In this document: positions 51,401 to 61,634 of the stretch, in pieces | Layout of the letters: the number at the start of each line of letters is the position of its first letter | How positions within the stretch are numbered: position 1 is the first letter of the stretch | Origin: Pseudomonadota bacterium | GTDB lineage: Bacteria; Pseudomonadota; Alphaproteobacteria; Rhizobiales; Beijerinckiaceae | Assembly (NCBI GenBank): GCA_023450615.1 | Contig: JAEXGT010000034.1 | Location: forward strand, 1-64,000 | Reading direction: 5' to 3' | Length of the DNA: 64,000 nt | Notes under the pieces: model-generated | Databases searched by the model: none | The model's input: only the letters and a program-made list of their open reading frames with translations | What the model was told of the DNA's origin: nothing | Translations under genes and position numbers: made by a program

Positions 51401-51520
51401 GGCTTCCAGACGTGGATGGCCGCAACAAGTGCGGCCATGACGAGGACGGTTAGGCAAGAGCGACACCGAGGGTCATTACGACGGGTTTTCCGAGAGGCCG
51501 CGTGCTGATAAACAGCGCTC

Positions 51521-52279
51521 ATGACGTACAAGGTTGCCGCTCTCTATCAATTCGTGTCGCTGCCCGATTTCCGGGAGATCCGCGATCCGCTTCATGCCCT
51601 CTGCTCCGAACTCGGGATCAAGGGCACGCTTCTGCTCGCCCAGGAAGGCATCAACGGCACCGTGGCCGGAACCGAGGAGGGGATCGACGCCCTGATCGCC
51701 GAGCTGCGGCAAGGCGCGCTCTTCCAGGGGCGGCTCGATAACCTGGAGCTGAAGTTCTCATCCGCTTCCGAGATGCCTTTCGGCAAGATGAAGGTGCGGT
51801 TGAAGAAAGAGATCGTCACGCTCGGCGATCCGCAGACGGACCCGACGAAGAAGGTAGGCACCTATGTGGCGGCTGCCGAATGGAACCGGCTCATCGAGGA
51901 TCCGGACGTGATCCTGCTGGATACCCGCAATGATTTCGAGGTGGAGATGGGCACCTTCGAGGGTGCCGTCGACCCGCGCATCAAGAAGTTCAGCGAGTTC
52001 AAGGAATTCGTGGAGAAGGAGCTCGATCCCTCCAAGCACAGGAAGGTCGCCATGTTCTGCACCGGCGGCATCCGCTGCGAGAAGGCCAGCTCCTACATGC
52101 TGAGCCAGGGCTTCGAGGAGGTCTACCACCTGAAGGGCGGCATCCTGCAATATCTGGAGGATGTGCCGGAAGCGGAGAGCCGTTGGAACGGCGGCTGCTT
52201 CGTGTTCGACGAGCGCGTCTCCCTCGGGCACGGGCTGGTGGAGCGTCCGGAAGACAGGAGCCTGTTGACCGATGAATGA
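51521..52279 (+). CDS. trhO: tRNA uridine(34) hydroxylase (YceA/TrhO rhodanese family)
   Basis: A 252-aa protein. The N-terminal acylphosphatase-like domain has LYQFVSLPDFREIRDPL and KGTLLLAQEGINGTVAGT. The C-terminal rhodanese domain holds the active Cys180 in FCTGGIRCEKASSYM and HLKGGILQYLE. The family adds the 5-hydroxy group to U34 of tRNAs in an oxygen-dependent reaction. It overlaps slyX by eight bases. Confidence 0.94.
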   Translation: MTYKVAALYQFVSLPDFREIRDPLHALCSELGIKGTLLLAQEGINGTVAGTEEGIDALIAELRQGALFQGRLDNLELKFSSASEMPFGKMKVRLKKEIVTLGDPQTDPTKKVGTYVAAAEWNRLIEDPDVILLDTRNDFEVEMGTFEGAVDPRIKKFSEFKEFVEKELDPSKHRKVAMFCTGGIRCEKASSYMLSQGFEEVYHLKGGILQYLEDVPEAESRWNGGCFVFDERVSLGHGLVERPEDRSLLTDE

Positions 52280-52487
52280 CGCAGACAACGCCCGTCTGGA
52301 GGCCCTGGAGGTGCGCGTGGCCTATCAGGACCAGGTCATCGAGGACCTCAACCAGACCGTCATCGACCAATGGAAGAAGATCGACGCGCTGAGACGCCAG
52401 CTCAATGAATTGCTGGACCGGGTGCAGGAGGTCGAGGACATCTCCGCCGGCCCCCGCACCTCCGAGCCTCCGCCACCGCATTATTGA
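52272..52487 (+). CDS. slyX: SlyX family protein
   Basis: A 71-aa coiled-coil protein with the SlyX pattern: LEALEVRVAYQDQVIEDLNQTVIDQWKKIDALRRQL, ending in a Pro-rich PPPPHY tail. Its role is unknown. Its ATG lies inside the end of trhO, indicating coupling. Confidence 0.92.
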   Translation: MNDADNARLEALEVRVAYQDQVIEDLNQTVIDQWKKIDALRRQLNELLDRVQEVEDISAGPRTSEPPPPHY

Positions 52488-52512
52488 GGGGGGCGCGTCT
52501 GCTCGGAGAGCG

Positions 52513-52541
52513 ATCCCGGCTTGGCTCACGCTGTCCGGGAT
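52513..52541. terminator. Weak hairpin between slyX and the PhnA-type gene
   Basis: ATCCCGG (52513-52519) and CCGGGAT (52535-52541) with a 15-base loop, followed by GGCTTTCTCC, between convergent genes. Confidence 0.4.
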
Positions 52542-52559
52542 GGCTTTCTCCTGAAGCCG

Positions 52560-52781
52560 TCAGGCCTTCTTCACGAACTCGGTCTTGAGCACCAGCCCCT
52601 TGATCTGGGCCGACCGGCACTCGATCTCGCCGGGATCGTCCGTCAGGTGGATGTTCTTGAACACGGTGCCCCGTTTGAGAGTGGTGGAGGAGCCCTTCAC
52701 CTTCAGGTCCTTGATGACCTGCACGGAATCGCCCTCGTTCAGGACGGCCCCGTTGCTGTCCCTCACAACCAAGTCGCTCAT
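52560..52781 (-). CDS. PhnA/YjdM C-terminal domain protein
   Basis: A 73-aa protein: VVRDSNGAVLNEGDSVQVIKDLKVKGSSTTLKRGTVFKNIHLTDDPGEIECR matches the KOW-like C-terminal half of YjdM/PhnA; the N-terminal zinc ribbon of the full-length protein is missing, as in many alphaproteobacteria. Despite the name, no role in phosphonate use is established. GGAGA precedes the ATG at 52781. Confidence 0.85.
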   Translation of the reverse strand: MSDLVVRDSNGAVLNEGDSVQVIKDLKVKGSSTTLKRGTVFKNIHLTDDPGEIECRSAQIKGLVLKTEFVKKA

Positions 52782-52988
52782 TTCTCGATCTCCTGAATAT
52801 GTCTCTGGCATGCCTTATGCCGTCCCGGAGGGCATAGACCCTGGGGTGATACCTTGTCCAATCCGGGCTTCTTCAATGGCCTCACAGCAATAGGGCCGCA
52901 TCGTGCATCAACGGGATGCGGCATTTGCGGAAGTCCATGTTGACAGAAAGGGGGCGGGGCGGCTGAGTGGCGGCTGTCGGGGGATATT

Positions 52989-54848
52989 ATGCGCCTTCTT
53001 TCCATTGCCGCTGCCATTGCCATCTGTGCCGTCACCTCATCGGCTCGGGCCAATTCCTTCACGCTCTCGGGTGATGCTCGTTGGATTGCATTGGCGAGTC
53101 GGCAGAGTCTCGATGAAGCCATCGGCGTCGCCAATGCCTATCGCTGGCGCTTTCCAACGGTGAGGGTCATGCAGGCCACGAACGGATGGTACGCCATCGT
53201 CGCTGGCCCCGAGCGCATCCCGAATCCGCGGCCTTTCAAGGAAGCCCTGGTCCGCGCCGGCGAAATCCCCAGCGACACGATCATCACCAGAGGACAAGGA
53301 TACGTTGCCGAGGTCTGGAGGCCTTCAACCTTCAAGCCTTTGATCCAGGCAAAGTATGATGGGTCGAAACAGCTCAATCTGCGTGCCGGTGAACTGGTGC
53401 TCAATGTTTCGAGCCTCTCGAGCGGCGAGCAGAGCGGGCGGTTTCCGGTTCTCTCCGGCTACGCGAACGGCCGTCTGGCCTTCATGGCGCGCCTTGAGGA
53501 AAGCTCGAACGAGGTCCCGAACGCCGGGGTCGCCGTCGTCCGCCTCGACCCCACCAGCCCGGAGCCGCAGGTGGTCTTCTCGTCCTTCTGGGGCGGTGCT
53601 CATTGCTGCACCGTCACCAAGATCGCCACGAAGGTTGGAACAGAATGGCGCATTGTCCAGGGCAAGACCCTCGACGGGGGAAGCGGCTACATGTTCGATG
53701 ACATCGACGGGGATGGAGCTGCGGAACTCCTGAGCGTCGACCAGAGCTTCCTCTACACCTTTGCGCCATATGCAGGATCCTGGGCGCCCGAGAGGATTTC
53801 GCAGCTCTCCGGCGAGCGTCTTGTGGATGTGACGACACTCCCGGCCTTCCGGAGATATATGCGCCAGGAACTCTACCGGATGGAATATGTCGCCAGCCGC
53901 GAGCCCAGCCTGTGGCGATCCAACGGATTTCTGGCCGCCTGGGTGGCGACGAAAGCCGTCGTGGGCGAGTTCGACGATGCCTGGAACCGGATGATTCCCC
54001 TGTATGACCGAAGCAACGATTGGCCCCTGACCGAATGCACGGTGGCGAAGGTTGAAGGGCTCTGTCCGGACGGGAAGGAGCGGACCATCGAGTTCCCGGT
54101 GGCTCTGCGCAAACATCTTGAAGAGCAGGGGTATATCCCGAGGAGTGCGCCGGCCCCTCGGCCGGAAAGCGTCGCGGTCGCGCGGCCCGCTCCTGTCGCG
54201 CCGAGCCCGGCTCCCAAGGAGGACAAGCGTGCGTCCTCGGGGACAGGTTTCTTCGTCACCCGCGAAGGGCATGTCGTGACGAACAACCACGTGATCGAGG
54301 GCTGCTCTTCGATCCAGATCAAGGCGTCCAACACTTCGCCGGTAGCGGCAAGGCTTCTGGCGCGCGACACGAATAATGATCTGGCGCTGCTGAAAGCTGA
54401 CATAACGGCGGACAAGTTCGCAACAATCCGATCAGGCGTTCGCCTGGGGGAAGCCGTCGCGGCCTTCGGGTTCCCGCTCAACAGCGTCTTGGCGAGCTCG
54501 GGCAACTTCACCCTCGGCAACGTGACCGCGCTGGCGGGCATCGGAGACGATAGCCGCTTTCTCCAGATCTCGACTCCTGTTCAACCAGGGAACAGTGGTG
54601 GGCCGCTGCTGGACGAGAGCGGCAATGTCGTCGGCGTGGTGACCTCCAAGCTCAACGCCCTCAAGACGGTGGTTGCTATTGGAGATGTCCCCCAGAATGT
54701 GAACTTCGCTATCAAGGCAGGGGCCTTAAGCACATTTCTGGAAAGCACCAGGGTCGAGGTTTCGGGGGCCTCTAGCGGCGCACGCCTCTCGCCGCCCGAT
54801 CTGGCCGATGCCGCCAGCAGCATCAGCGTGTTCGTCAAATGTGACTGA
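52989..54848 (+). CDS. Secreted trypsin-like serine protease with SPOR-like and calcium-loop regions
   Basis: A 619-aa periplasmic protein with a Sec signal peptide (LLSIAAAIAICAVTSSARAN). Residues about 25-115 resemble a SPOR/sporulation-related repeat (ARWIALASRQSLDEAIGVANAY, GWYAIVAGPER). The middle has GGAHCCTVTKI and a DxDGDG loop (DDIDGDGAAELL, about 236) as in FG-GAP/VCBS repeats. A Pro/Ala linker (about 393-416) leads to the protease with His434, Asp464 and Ser536 in NNHVIEG, NNDLALL and GNSGGP. No PDZ domain is present, unlike DegP. It lies about 200 bp upstream of groESL. Confidence 0.85.
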   Translation: MRLLSIAAAIAICAVTSSARANSFTLSGDARWIALASRQSLDEAIGVANAYRWRFPTVRVMQATNGWYAIVAGPERIPNPRPFKEALVRAGEIPSDTIITRGQGYVAEVWRPSTFKPLIQAKYDGSKQLNLRAGELVLNVSSLSSGEQSGRFPVLSGYANGRLAFMARLEESSNEVPNAGVAVVRLDPTSPEPQVVFSSFWGGAHCCTVTKIATKVGTEWRIVQGKTLDGGSGYMFDDIDGDGAAELLSVDQSFLYTFAPYAGSWAPERISQLSGERLVDVTTLPAFRRYMRQELYRMEYVASREPSLWRSNGFLAAWVATKAVVGEFDDAWNRMIPLYDRSNDWPLTECTVAKVEGLCPDGKERTIEFPVALRKHLEEQGYIPRSAPAPRPESVAVARPAPVAPSPAPKEDKRASSGTGFFVTREGHVVTNNHVIEGCSSIQIKASNTSPVAARLLARDTNNDLALLKADITADKFATIRSGVRLGEAVAAFGFPLNSVLASSGNFTLGNVTALAGIGDDSRFLQISTPVQPGNSGGPLLDESGNVVGVVTSKLNALKTVVAIGDVPQNVNFAIKAGALSTFLESTRVEVSGASSGARLSPPDLADAASSISVFVKCD

Positions 54849-54901
54849 GAGGCTGGTTCATCGAGCGTGGCGGGAGGCGAACTCATTCGGTTTTGCTTAG
54901 T

Positions 54902-54927
54902 TCGGCGCTCCCGAAAAAGAGTGCCAA
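54902..54927. promoter_or_regulatory. Degenerate CIRCE-like element upstream of groESL
   Basis: TCGGCGCTC-N8-GAGTGCCAA. The right arm is a good CIRCE half-site; the left arm matches its inverse at seven of nine positions, and the spacer is eight rather than nine. HrcA binding is plausible but unproven. Confidence 0.45.
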
Positions 54928-54946
54928 AAAAATTTTCAGACTCCCT

Positions 54947-54975
54947 CTTGAACGGTGCAGATTGCCCGCCCAAAT
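54947..54975 (+). promoter_or_regulatory. Candidate sigma-32-type promoter of groESL
   Basis: -35 CTTGAA (54947-54952), 17-bp spacer, -10 CCAAAT (54970-54975), resembling the alphaproteobacterial RpoH pattern. It leaves a leader of about 65 nt before groES. Confidence 0.45.
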
Positions 54976-55046
54976 TTTCGACCGCGGAGGCCTCGAACGG
55001 CTCCGCTTATGGCAGTTAACGCACTGAAAACATTGGAGGAAGCTTC

Positions 55047-55361
55047 ATGAAGTTCCGTCCTTTGCATGATCGCATCCTGGTCAAGCGGATCGATGCGGAA
55101 GAGAAGACCGCGGGTGGCATCATCATCCCCGATACCGCCAAGGAAAAGCCCCAGCAGGGCGAGGTGATCGCCGTCGGGCCGGGCGCCCGCAACGAGGCCG
55201 GTCAGCTTGTCGCCCTCGACGTGAAGGCCGGTGACCGGGTTCTCTTCGGCAAGTGGTCAGGCACGGAAGTGAAGATCGATGGCGAGGATCTCCTCATTAT
55301 GAAGGAGAGCGACATCATGGGCGTGCTGGAAGAAAGCGTCGCCCAGAAGAAGGCCGCTTAA
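55047..55361 (+). CDS. groES: Co-chaperonin GroES
   Basis: A 104-aa heptameric lid protein: FRPLHDRILVKRIDAEEKTAGGIIIPDTAKEKP includes the mobile loop (EEKTAGGIIIP), then the conserved GEVIAVGPG and VLFGKWSGTEVKIDGEDLLIMKESDIMGVL. GGAGGAAG lies upstream. groEL follows after 54 bp. Confidence 0.98.
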   Translation: MKFRPLHDRILVKRIDAEEKTAGGIIIPDTAKEKPQQGEVIAVGPGARNEAGQLVALDVKAGDRVLFGKWSGTEVKIDGEDLLIMKESDIMGVLEESVAQKKAA

Positions 55362-55415
55362 GGCAAACCGTCAAATTCAGAGTCACATATCGTTACGTCT
55401 AAGGAGTGACGAACA

Positions 55416-57044
<1,629 letters not shown>

Positions 57045-57071
57045 GCACAGGCTGATTCAGCAAAGCACTTG

Positions 57072-57103
57072 GCGGCGCCGTGAGAACGGCGCCGCTTTTA
57101 TTT
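57072..57103 (+). terminator. Rho-independent terminator of groESL
   Basis: Perfect 9-bp arms GCGGCGCCG and CGGCGCCGC (57072-57080 and 57087-57095), loop TGAGAA, then TTTTATTT. Confidence 0.9.
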
Positions 57104-57407
57104 CAAACGCCGGATTCCTCAGGAAACTTTCTTTCTGGCATATATGCAGTATAGGCAGGGGTATCTTGCGTTCACGTCATGCCATTGAATGGGCTTGCTC
57201 ATCCAGCGAGTGCTTATTGCTCGATCTTCCGTAGGGTAATTTGAGGGTTCTTAAGGGCTTGTGCTGCATAACTTTCTGCCTGCACTCGCAATTAGGCGAT
57301 GTGTAGCTGCGGAATGCTCGACTTATGTCTAAGTTTTGCTTTTGGCCTCTAGGCTGCTTGGTATCGCGCCATAACAAGCACGATAACCTCTAGAGGAGTA
57401 GCCTTCC
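57104..57407. other. Leader/promoter region of the TRAP binding protein
   Basis: About 300 bp of lower GC than the genes. No supported reading frame or strong repeat is visible. TTGGTA and GATAAC, 18 bp apart near 57358-57387, could be a weak promoter, but too close to the start to be sure. Confidence 0.35.
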
Positions 57408-58496
57408 ATGAAGCGCCGCAATTTTCTCGCGACTGCGGGCGCCGGCATTGCCGCCGGTGCCATTGCCAAGCCCGCTATCGCCCAGTCGAACCCTGAAATC
57501 CGCTGGCGTCTGACCTCCGGCTTCCCGAAGTCCCTCGACACGATCTATGGCGGCGCGGACTTCCTGGCGAAGTTCGTCTCCGAGGCGACCGAGGGCAAGT
57601 TCCAGATCCAGCCCTTCTCGGCCGGTGAGATCGTCGGCACGTTCCAGGCGGCCGATGCGGTGTCGTCCGGCACGGTGGAGATGGCCCATACGGCGGCTTA
57701 CTACTATGTCGGCAAGGACCCGACCTTTGCCGCTGCCGCGGCAGTGCCCTTCACCCTCAATGCCCGCCAGCTCAATGCCTGGCAGTATCATGGCGGCGGC
57801 ATCGACCTCGTCAACGAGTTCATGGCCAAGCACAACCTCTATGCTCTGCCGGGCGGCAACACGGGCACCCAGATGGGCGGCTGGTTCCGCAAGGAGATCA
57901 AGACCGTCGAGGATCTGAAGGGCCTCAAGATGCGCATCGCCGGCATCGCCGGTCAGGTCATGGCGAAGCTCGGCGTCATCCCGCAGCAGGTGGCGGGCGG
58001 CGACATCTATCCCTCGCTTGAGCGTGGCACTATCGACGCCGCCGAGTGGATCGGTCCCTATGACGACGAGAAGCTCGGCTTCCAGAAGGTCGCCCCGTAT
58101 TACTACTACCCCGGCTTCTGGGAAGGCGGCCTGACGCTCCACTTCATGTTCAACAAGGCGAAGTGGGAATCCCTGCCGAAGAACTATCAGGCGATCGTGC
58201 AGGCAGGCTGCATGGCCGCCAACCAGGACATGCTGGCCAAGTACGACGCCAAGAACCCGGCCGCGCTCCGCAGCCTCGTCGGCGCCGGCGCGCAGCTTCG
58301 TCCGTTCTCGCAGGAGATCCTGGACGCCGCCTACAAGGCAACCAACGAGGTCTATGCGGAAATCTCCGCCCAGAACGCGGACTTCAAGAAGATGATCGAC
58401 TCGCTCCGTGCCTTCCGCAACGAAGAATACCTCTGGTTCCAAGTGGCCGAGTACTCCTTCGACAGCTACATGATCCGCGCCCGTACCCGCGGCTAA
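57408..58496 (+). CDS. TRAP transporter substrate-binding protein (DctP/TakP-like), Tat-exported
   Basis: A 362-aa periplasmic protein. It starts with a twin-arginine signal (KRRNFLATAGAGIAAGAIAKPAIAQ). IRWRLTSGFPKSLDTIYGGADFLAKFV, MAHTAAYYYVGKDPTFA and AEWIGPYDDEKLGFQKVAPYYYYPGFWEGG resemble TakP-type 2-oxo-acid binders. AGAGGAG precedes the ATG. No TRAP permease genes (DctQ, DctM) lie in the window, so it must work with distant partners. Confidence 0.9.
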   Translation: MKRRNFLATAGAGIAAGAIAKPAIAQSNPEIRWRLTSGFPKSLDTIYGGADFLAKFVSEATEGKFQIQPFSAGEIVGTFQAADAVSSGTVEMAHTAAYYYVGKDPTFAAAAAVPFTLNARQLNAWQYHGGGIDLVNEFMAKHNLYALPGGNTGTQMGGWFRKEIKTVEDLKGLKMRIAGIAGQVMAKLGVIPQQVAGGDIYPSLERGTIDAAEWIGPYDDEKLGFQKVAPYYYYPGFWEGGLTLHFMFNKAKWESLPKNYQAIVQAGCMAANQDMLAKYDAKNPAALRSLVGAGAQLRPFSQEILDAAYKATNEVYAEISAQNADFKKMIDSLRAFRNEEYLWFQVAEYSFDSYMIRARTRG

Positions 58497-58520
58497 GCGC
58501 AGGACAAGGCGAAGACGATG

Positions 58521-58548
58521 AACCCGGCGTCGTGAGGCGCCGGGTTTT
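58521..58548 (+). terminator. Rho-independent terminator after the TRAP binding protein
   Basis: Arms AACCCGGCG and CGCCGGGTT (58521-58529 and 58538-58546) with an eight-base loop and a short T run. Confidence 0.8.
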
Positions 58549-58657
58549 GCTTATGCAATGCTGCTCCGCTTGCGCCGATGGGCTTCAGGCCTTGCATCGC
58601 GGGGCTTGAGTGCTGATCTGAGACCCATCGTCGCTCCGCACTTCAGAGAGTTTGCCC

Positions 58658-59653
58658 ATGCCCCCGCTTTCCATTCTCGATCTCGCGCATATCAACGAGG
58701 GGGCAACGGCATCCGATGCCTTGCGCAACTCGCTCGAACTGGCGCAGCGGGCGGAGGCCTTGGGCTACAACCGTTTCTGGCTCGCCGAGCACCACAACAT
58801 GGTGGGGATCGCCAGTGCCGCAACGAGCGTTGCCATCGCGCATGTGGCGGGAGGCACCAAGACGATCCGCGTGGGGGCAGGCGGCATCATGCTGCCGAAC
58901 CATTCGCCGCTCGTCATCGCCGAGCAGTTCGGCACGCTCGACGCGCTCTTTCCGGGCCGCATCGACCTCGGCGTGGGCCGCGCTCCCGGCACGGACCAGC
59001 GCACCATGCTTGCCCTGCGACGGGACCCCAGCAGCGCCGATACATTCCCTCAGGACGTGCTAGAGCTACAGGCCCTGCTCGGGCCGCTGCAGCCGGGGCA
59101 GGCCATCCAGGCGGTGCCGGGAACGGACAGCAATGTGCCGATCTGGATTCTGGGATCCAGCCTCTTCGGCGCACAGCTCGCCGCCATGCTCGGCCTGCCT
59201 TACGCCTTCGCATCGCATTTCGCGCCGAATGCATTGTTTCAGGCGTTGCAGGTCTATCGTGAACGCTTCCAGCCCTCCGCCCAGCTCGACAAGCCCTATG
59301 CGATGGTCGGCGTGAACGTGATCGCCGCCGATACGGACGCGGAGGCGAAGCGTCTCTTCACGTCGGCGCAGCAGGCCTTCACCAACATGTTCCGCGGCAC
59401 GCGCGGCAAGCTGCAGCCGCCCATTGACGATATCGAGACCTATTGGACGCCGTCCGAAAAGGCGCAGGCATCCAGCATGCTTGCCTGCTCGTTCGTCGGT
59501 TCGGCGCAGACCGTGCGCGAGGGGTTGGAGGGTTTCCTCGAACAGACGGGAGCCGATGAGCTGATCGTGGCGTCGGCCATCTACGATCATGCAGCTCGCG
59601 TGCGCTCTTATGAGATCCTGGCGGATGTTCGAGAGGCCATGAAGGCGCTTTAG
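58658..59653 (+). CDS. LLM-class flavin-dependent oxidoreductase (YhbW-like)
   Basis: A 331-aa luciferase-like protein: LSILDLAHINEGATASDALRNSLELAQRAEALGYNRFWLAEHHNM, then IRVGAGGIMLPNHSPLVIAEQFGTLDALFPGRIDLGVGRAPGTD and PIWILGSSLFGAQLAAMLGLPYAFASHFAP. This is the MsnO8/YhbW-type branch; the substrate is unknown. The ATG at 58658 is preferred over a TTG two codons earlier. It stands alone between terminators. Confidence 0.9.
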   Translation: MPPLSILDLAHINEGATASDALRNSLELAQRAEALGYNRFWLAEHHNMVGIASAATSVAIAHVAGGTKTIRVGAGGIMLPNHSPLVIAEQFGTLDALFPGRIDLGVGRAPGTDQRTMLALRRDPSSADTFPQDVLELQALLGPLQPGQAIQAVPGTDSNVPIWILGSSLFGAQLAAMLGLPYAFASHFAPNALFQALQVYRERFQPSAQLDKPYAMVGVNVIAADTDAEAKRLFTSAQQAFTNMFRGTRGKLQPPIDDIETYWTPSEKAQASSMLACSFVGSAQTVREGLEGFLEQTGADELIVASAIYDHAARVRSYEILADVREAMKAL

Positions 59654-59679
59654 AGCGTCTGACTTTTCACCGTCCTCAT

Positions 59680-59715
59680 CTCACTGTCCTCATCCTGAGG
59701 AGAGAGTGTGATGAT
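59680..59715. repeat. Partial hairpin-repeat remnant
   Basis: CCTCATCCTGAGGAG near 59689-59703 equals the outer half of the elements at 41974 and 44888, without the inner arms. It lies between the convergent monooxygenase and permease genes. Confidence 0.6.
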
Positions 59716-59738
59716 CTGCGTATAGAAGTGGTGTGCTC

Positions 59739-60581
59739 TTAAGCCGGAACGCCGCGGCTCTTGAGCGTGGGGTCCAGCGCATCGCGCAGGCCGTCGCCCA
59801 GGAGGTTCAGCCCCAGCACCGACAGCGCAATCGCAATGCCCGGTGCAATGGCAAGATGCGGGGCCTGCGAGAGATAGGTCTGGGCATCGCTGAGCATCCG
59901 GCCCCAGCTCGGGTTCGGAGGCCGTACGCCGAGGCCAAGATAGCTCAGCCCTGCCTCGGTCAGGATCGCGAGCGCGAGCTGGACGGTGACCTGCACGATC
60001 AGCGCGCCCGCGATGTTGGGGATCACGTCTTCCCAGGTAATCCGCAGCGGATGCTTGCCGATGGCGCGGGCGGCGGCGATGTAATCGAGCGTCCAGACCT
60101 GCAGCGCCACGCCGCGTGTGACACGGGCGAAGACCGGCACGTTGAAGACCGCAATGGCGAGAATGGCGGCGAGGGGGCCTGAACCCACGAGCGCGCCGAT
60201 CATGATGGCGGACAGCACGGCGGGGAAGGCGAAGACCACGTCGGAGACGCGCATGGCGATCTCGTCCGCGATGCCCTTCCAGGCGGCCGCCGCGCAGCCG
60301 ATGGCTGTGCCGATGGCTGCGCCCAGCAGCACCGCAGGCCATGCGATGGCAAGCGAGTTCCAGGCTCCCACCATGAGAAGCGAGAGAACATCCCGCCCGA
60401 AATGATCGGTGCCGAGAAGGCCTGCTTCCAGCGGTCCTTTCAGGCGCATGGCGACCCGCACGCGGGTCGGCACTTCCGGCGTCCAGACAAGGGAGAGCAG
60501 CGCAGTGGCGATCAGCAGCGCCGTGAGGATTCCGCCGATGATGAGTGCCGTGTTCCAGCGGATGGAGGAGCGCTTCGTCAT
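59739..60581 (-). CDS. ABC transporter permease (DppC/OppC-like)
   Basis: A 280-aa inner-membrane protein with LLGTDHFGRDVLSLLMVGAWNSL, the conserved DppC start of the core domain, and the EAA loop YIAAARAIGKHPLRITWEDVIPNIAG. It pairs with the DppB-like gene, whose stop it overlaps by four bases. Transport of dipeptides, oligopeptides or nickel is typical. Confidence 0.92.
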   Translation of the reverse strand: MTKRSSIRWNTALIIGGILTALLIATALLSLVWTPEVPTRVRVAMRLKGPLEAGLLGTDHFGRDVLSLLMVGAWNSLAIAWPAVLLGAAIGTAIGCAAAAWKGIADEIAMRVSDVVFAFPAVLSAIMIGALVGSGPLAAILAIAVFNVPVFARVTRGVALQVWTLDYIAAARAIGKHPLRITWEDVIPNIAGALIVQVTVQLALAILTEAGLSYLGLGVRPPNPSWGRMLSDAQTYLSQAPHLAIAPGIAIALSVLGLNLLGDGLRDALDPTLKSRGVPA

Positions 60582-61525
60582 GCCCGGCTCCTCAGGCGCG
60601 GATCGAGGATCATGTAGCCGATATCGACCAGGAAGTTCACGACGATCACAAGGCCGGAGAAGATCAGCACGATATCCTTGATCACTACGAGGTCGCGCTG
60701 GTTGAGCGCTTGGTATGCCAGCCGCCCGAGACCCGGCAGGTTGAACACGTTCTCGACCAGGATCGCGCCGCCGAAGAAAAACGAGAGCTGGAGGCCGAGG
60801 ATCGTGGTGACGGGAATGAGCGCATTCGGCACCACGTGGCGGCGCAGGGTGGCGCGCCGGTCAACGCCTTTCGCGCGCGCGGTGCGCACGAAATCGGCGC
60901 CGATCACTTCGAGCGTTGCCGAGCGTGTGACGCGGGTAAGGACGGCGGCCTGCGGCAGGGCGAGCGCCACGGCGGGCAGCAGCAGCGCCTGTAGGGCAGG
61001 GCCGATGCCGTTCCCCCATCCGGGGAACCCGCCCGCCGGGAACCATCCGAGCCAAGTGGAGAAGATGAGGATGAACAGAAGGCCGATCCAGAAATTCGGC
61101 ACAGCGACGCCCATCTGGCTGAACACCAGCACCGCGCGATCAACCGGCCCGTCACGCCGCGCAGCAGCCGCGACGCCGAGGGGCAGGGCAAGCGCGGTGG
61201 AGATCAGAATGGCGAGAACGCTCAAGGGCAGCGTTACGTTCATGCGCTCGGCGACCAGCGTCGAGACCGGCATCTTGTAGGTGATGGAAGTGCCGAGATC
61301 CCCATGGAGAAGCCCGCCGATCCACTCCAGGTAGCGGACCAGCGCAGGCTGATCGAGCCCCATCTCCTGCCGCAGAGCCGCCAGTGTATCCTCCCGTGCG
61401 GCAGTCCCCAGCATGATCGCAGCCGGATCGCCCGGGAGAACCTCCAGGATCAGGAAGATCGCCAGCGAGACGAAGAGCAGAGTAATGGCAAGCGAAGCCA
61501 GCCGGGCGATGATGAGGCGCAACAC
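60578..61525 (-). CDS. ABC transporter permease (DppB/OppB-like)
   Basis: About 315 aa. It begins LRLIIARLASLAITLLFVSLAIFLILEVLPGDPAAIMLG, the DppB pattern, and contains FVRTARAKGVDRRATLRRHVVPNALIPV as EAA loop and a C-terminal YQALNQRDLVVIKDIVL. The GTG at 61525 is a reasonable start; a TTG at 61555 would add ten residues. No ATPase genes follow inside the window. Confidence 0.9.
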   Translation of the reverse strand: MLRLIIARLASLAITLLFVSLAIFLILEVLPGDPAAIMLGTAAREDTLAALRQEMGLDQPALVRYLEWIGGLLHGDLGTSITYKMPVSTLVAERMNVTLPLSVLAILISTALALPLGVAAAARRDGPVDRAVLVFSQMGVAVPNFWIGLLFILIFSTWLGWFPAGGFPGWGNGIGPALQALLLPAVALALPQAAVLTRVTRSATLEVIGADFVRTARAKGVDRRATLRRHVVPNALIPVTTILGLQLSFFFGGAILVENVFNLPGLGRLAYQALNQRDLVVIKDIVLIFSGLVIVVNFLVDIGYMILDPRLRSRA

Positions 61526-61634
61526 GGGCGAAAGGTGCCTATTCGTTGGATGCAAACCGAGCCATCAGCAAACAGCATTCTCATGCCCGGCGTAAAGCCG
61601 GATGAACCACGAGAATGCCGTTTTCCAGGCTGGT

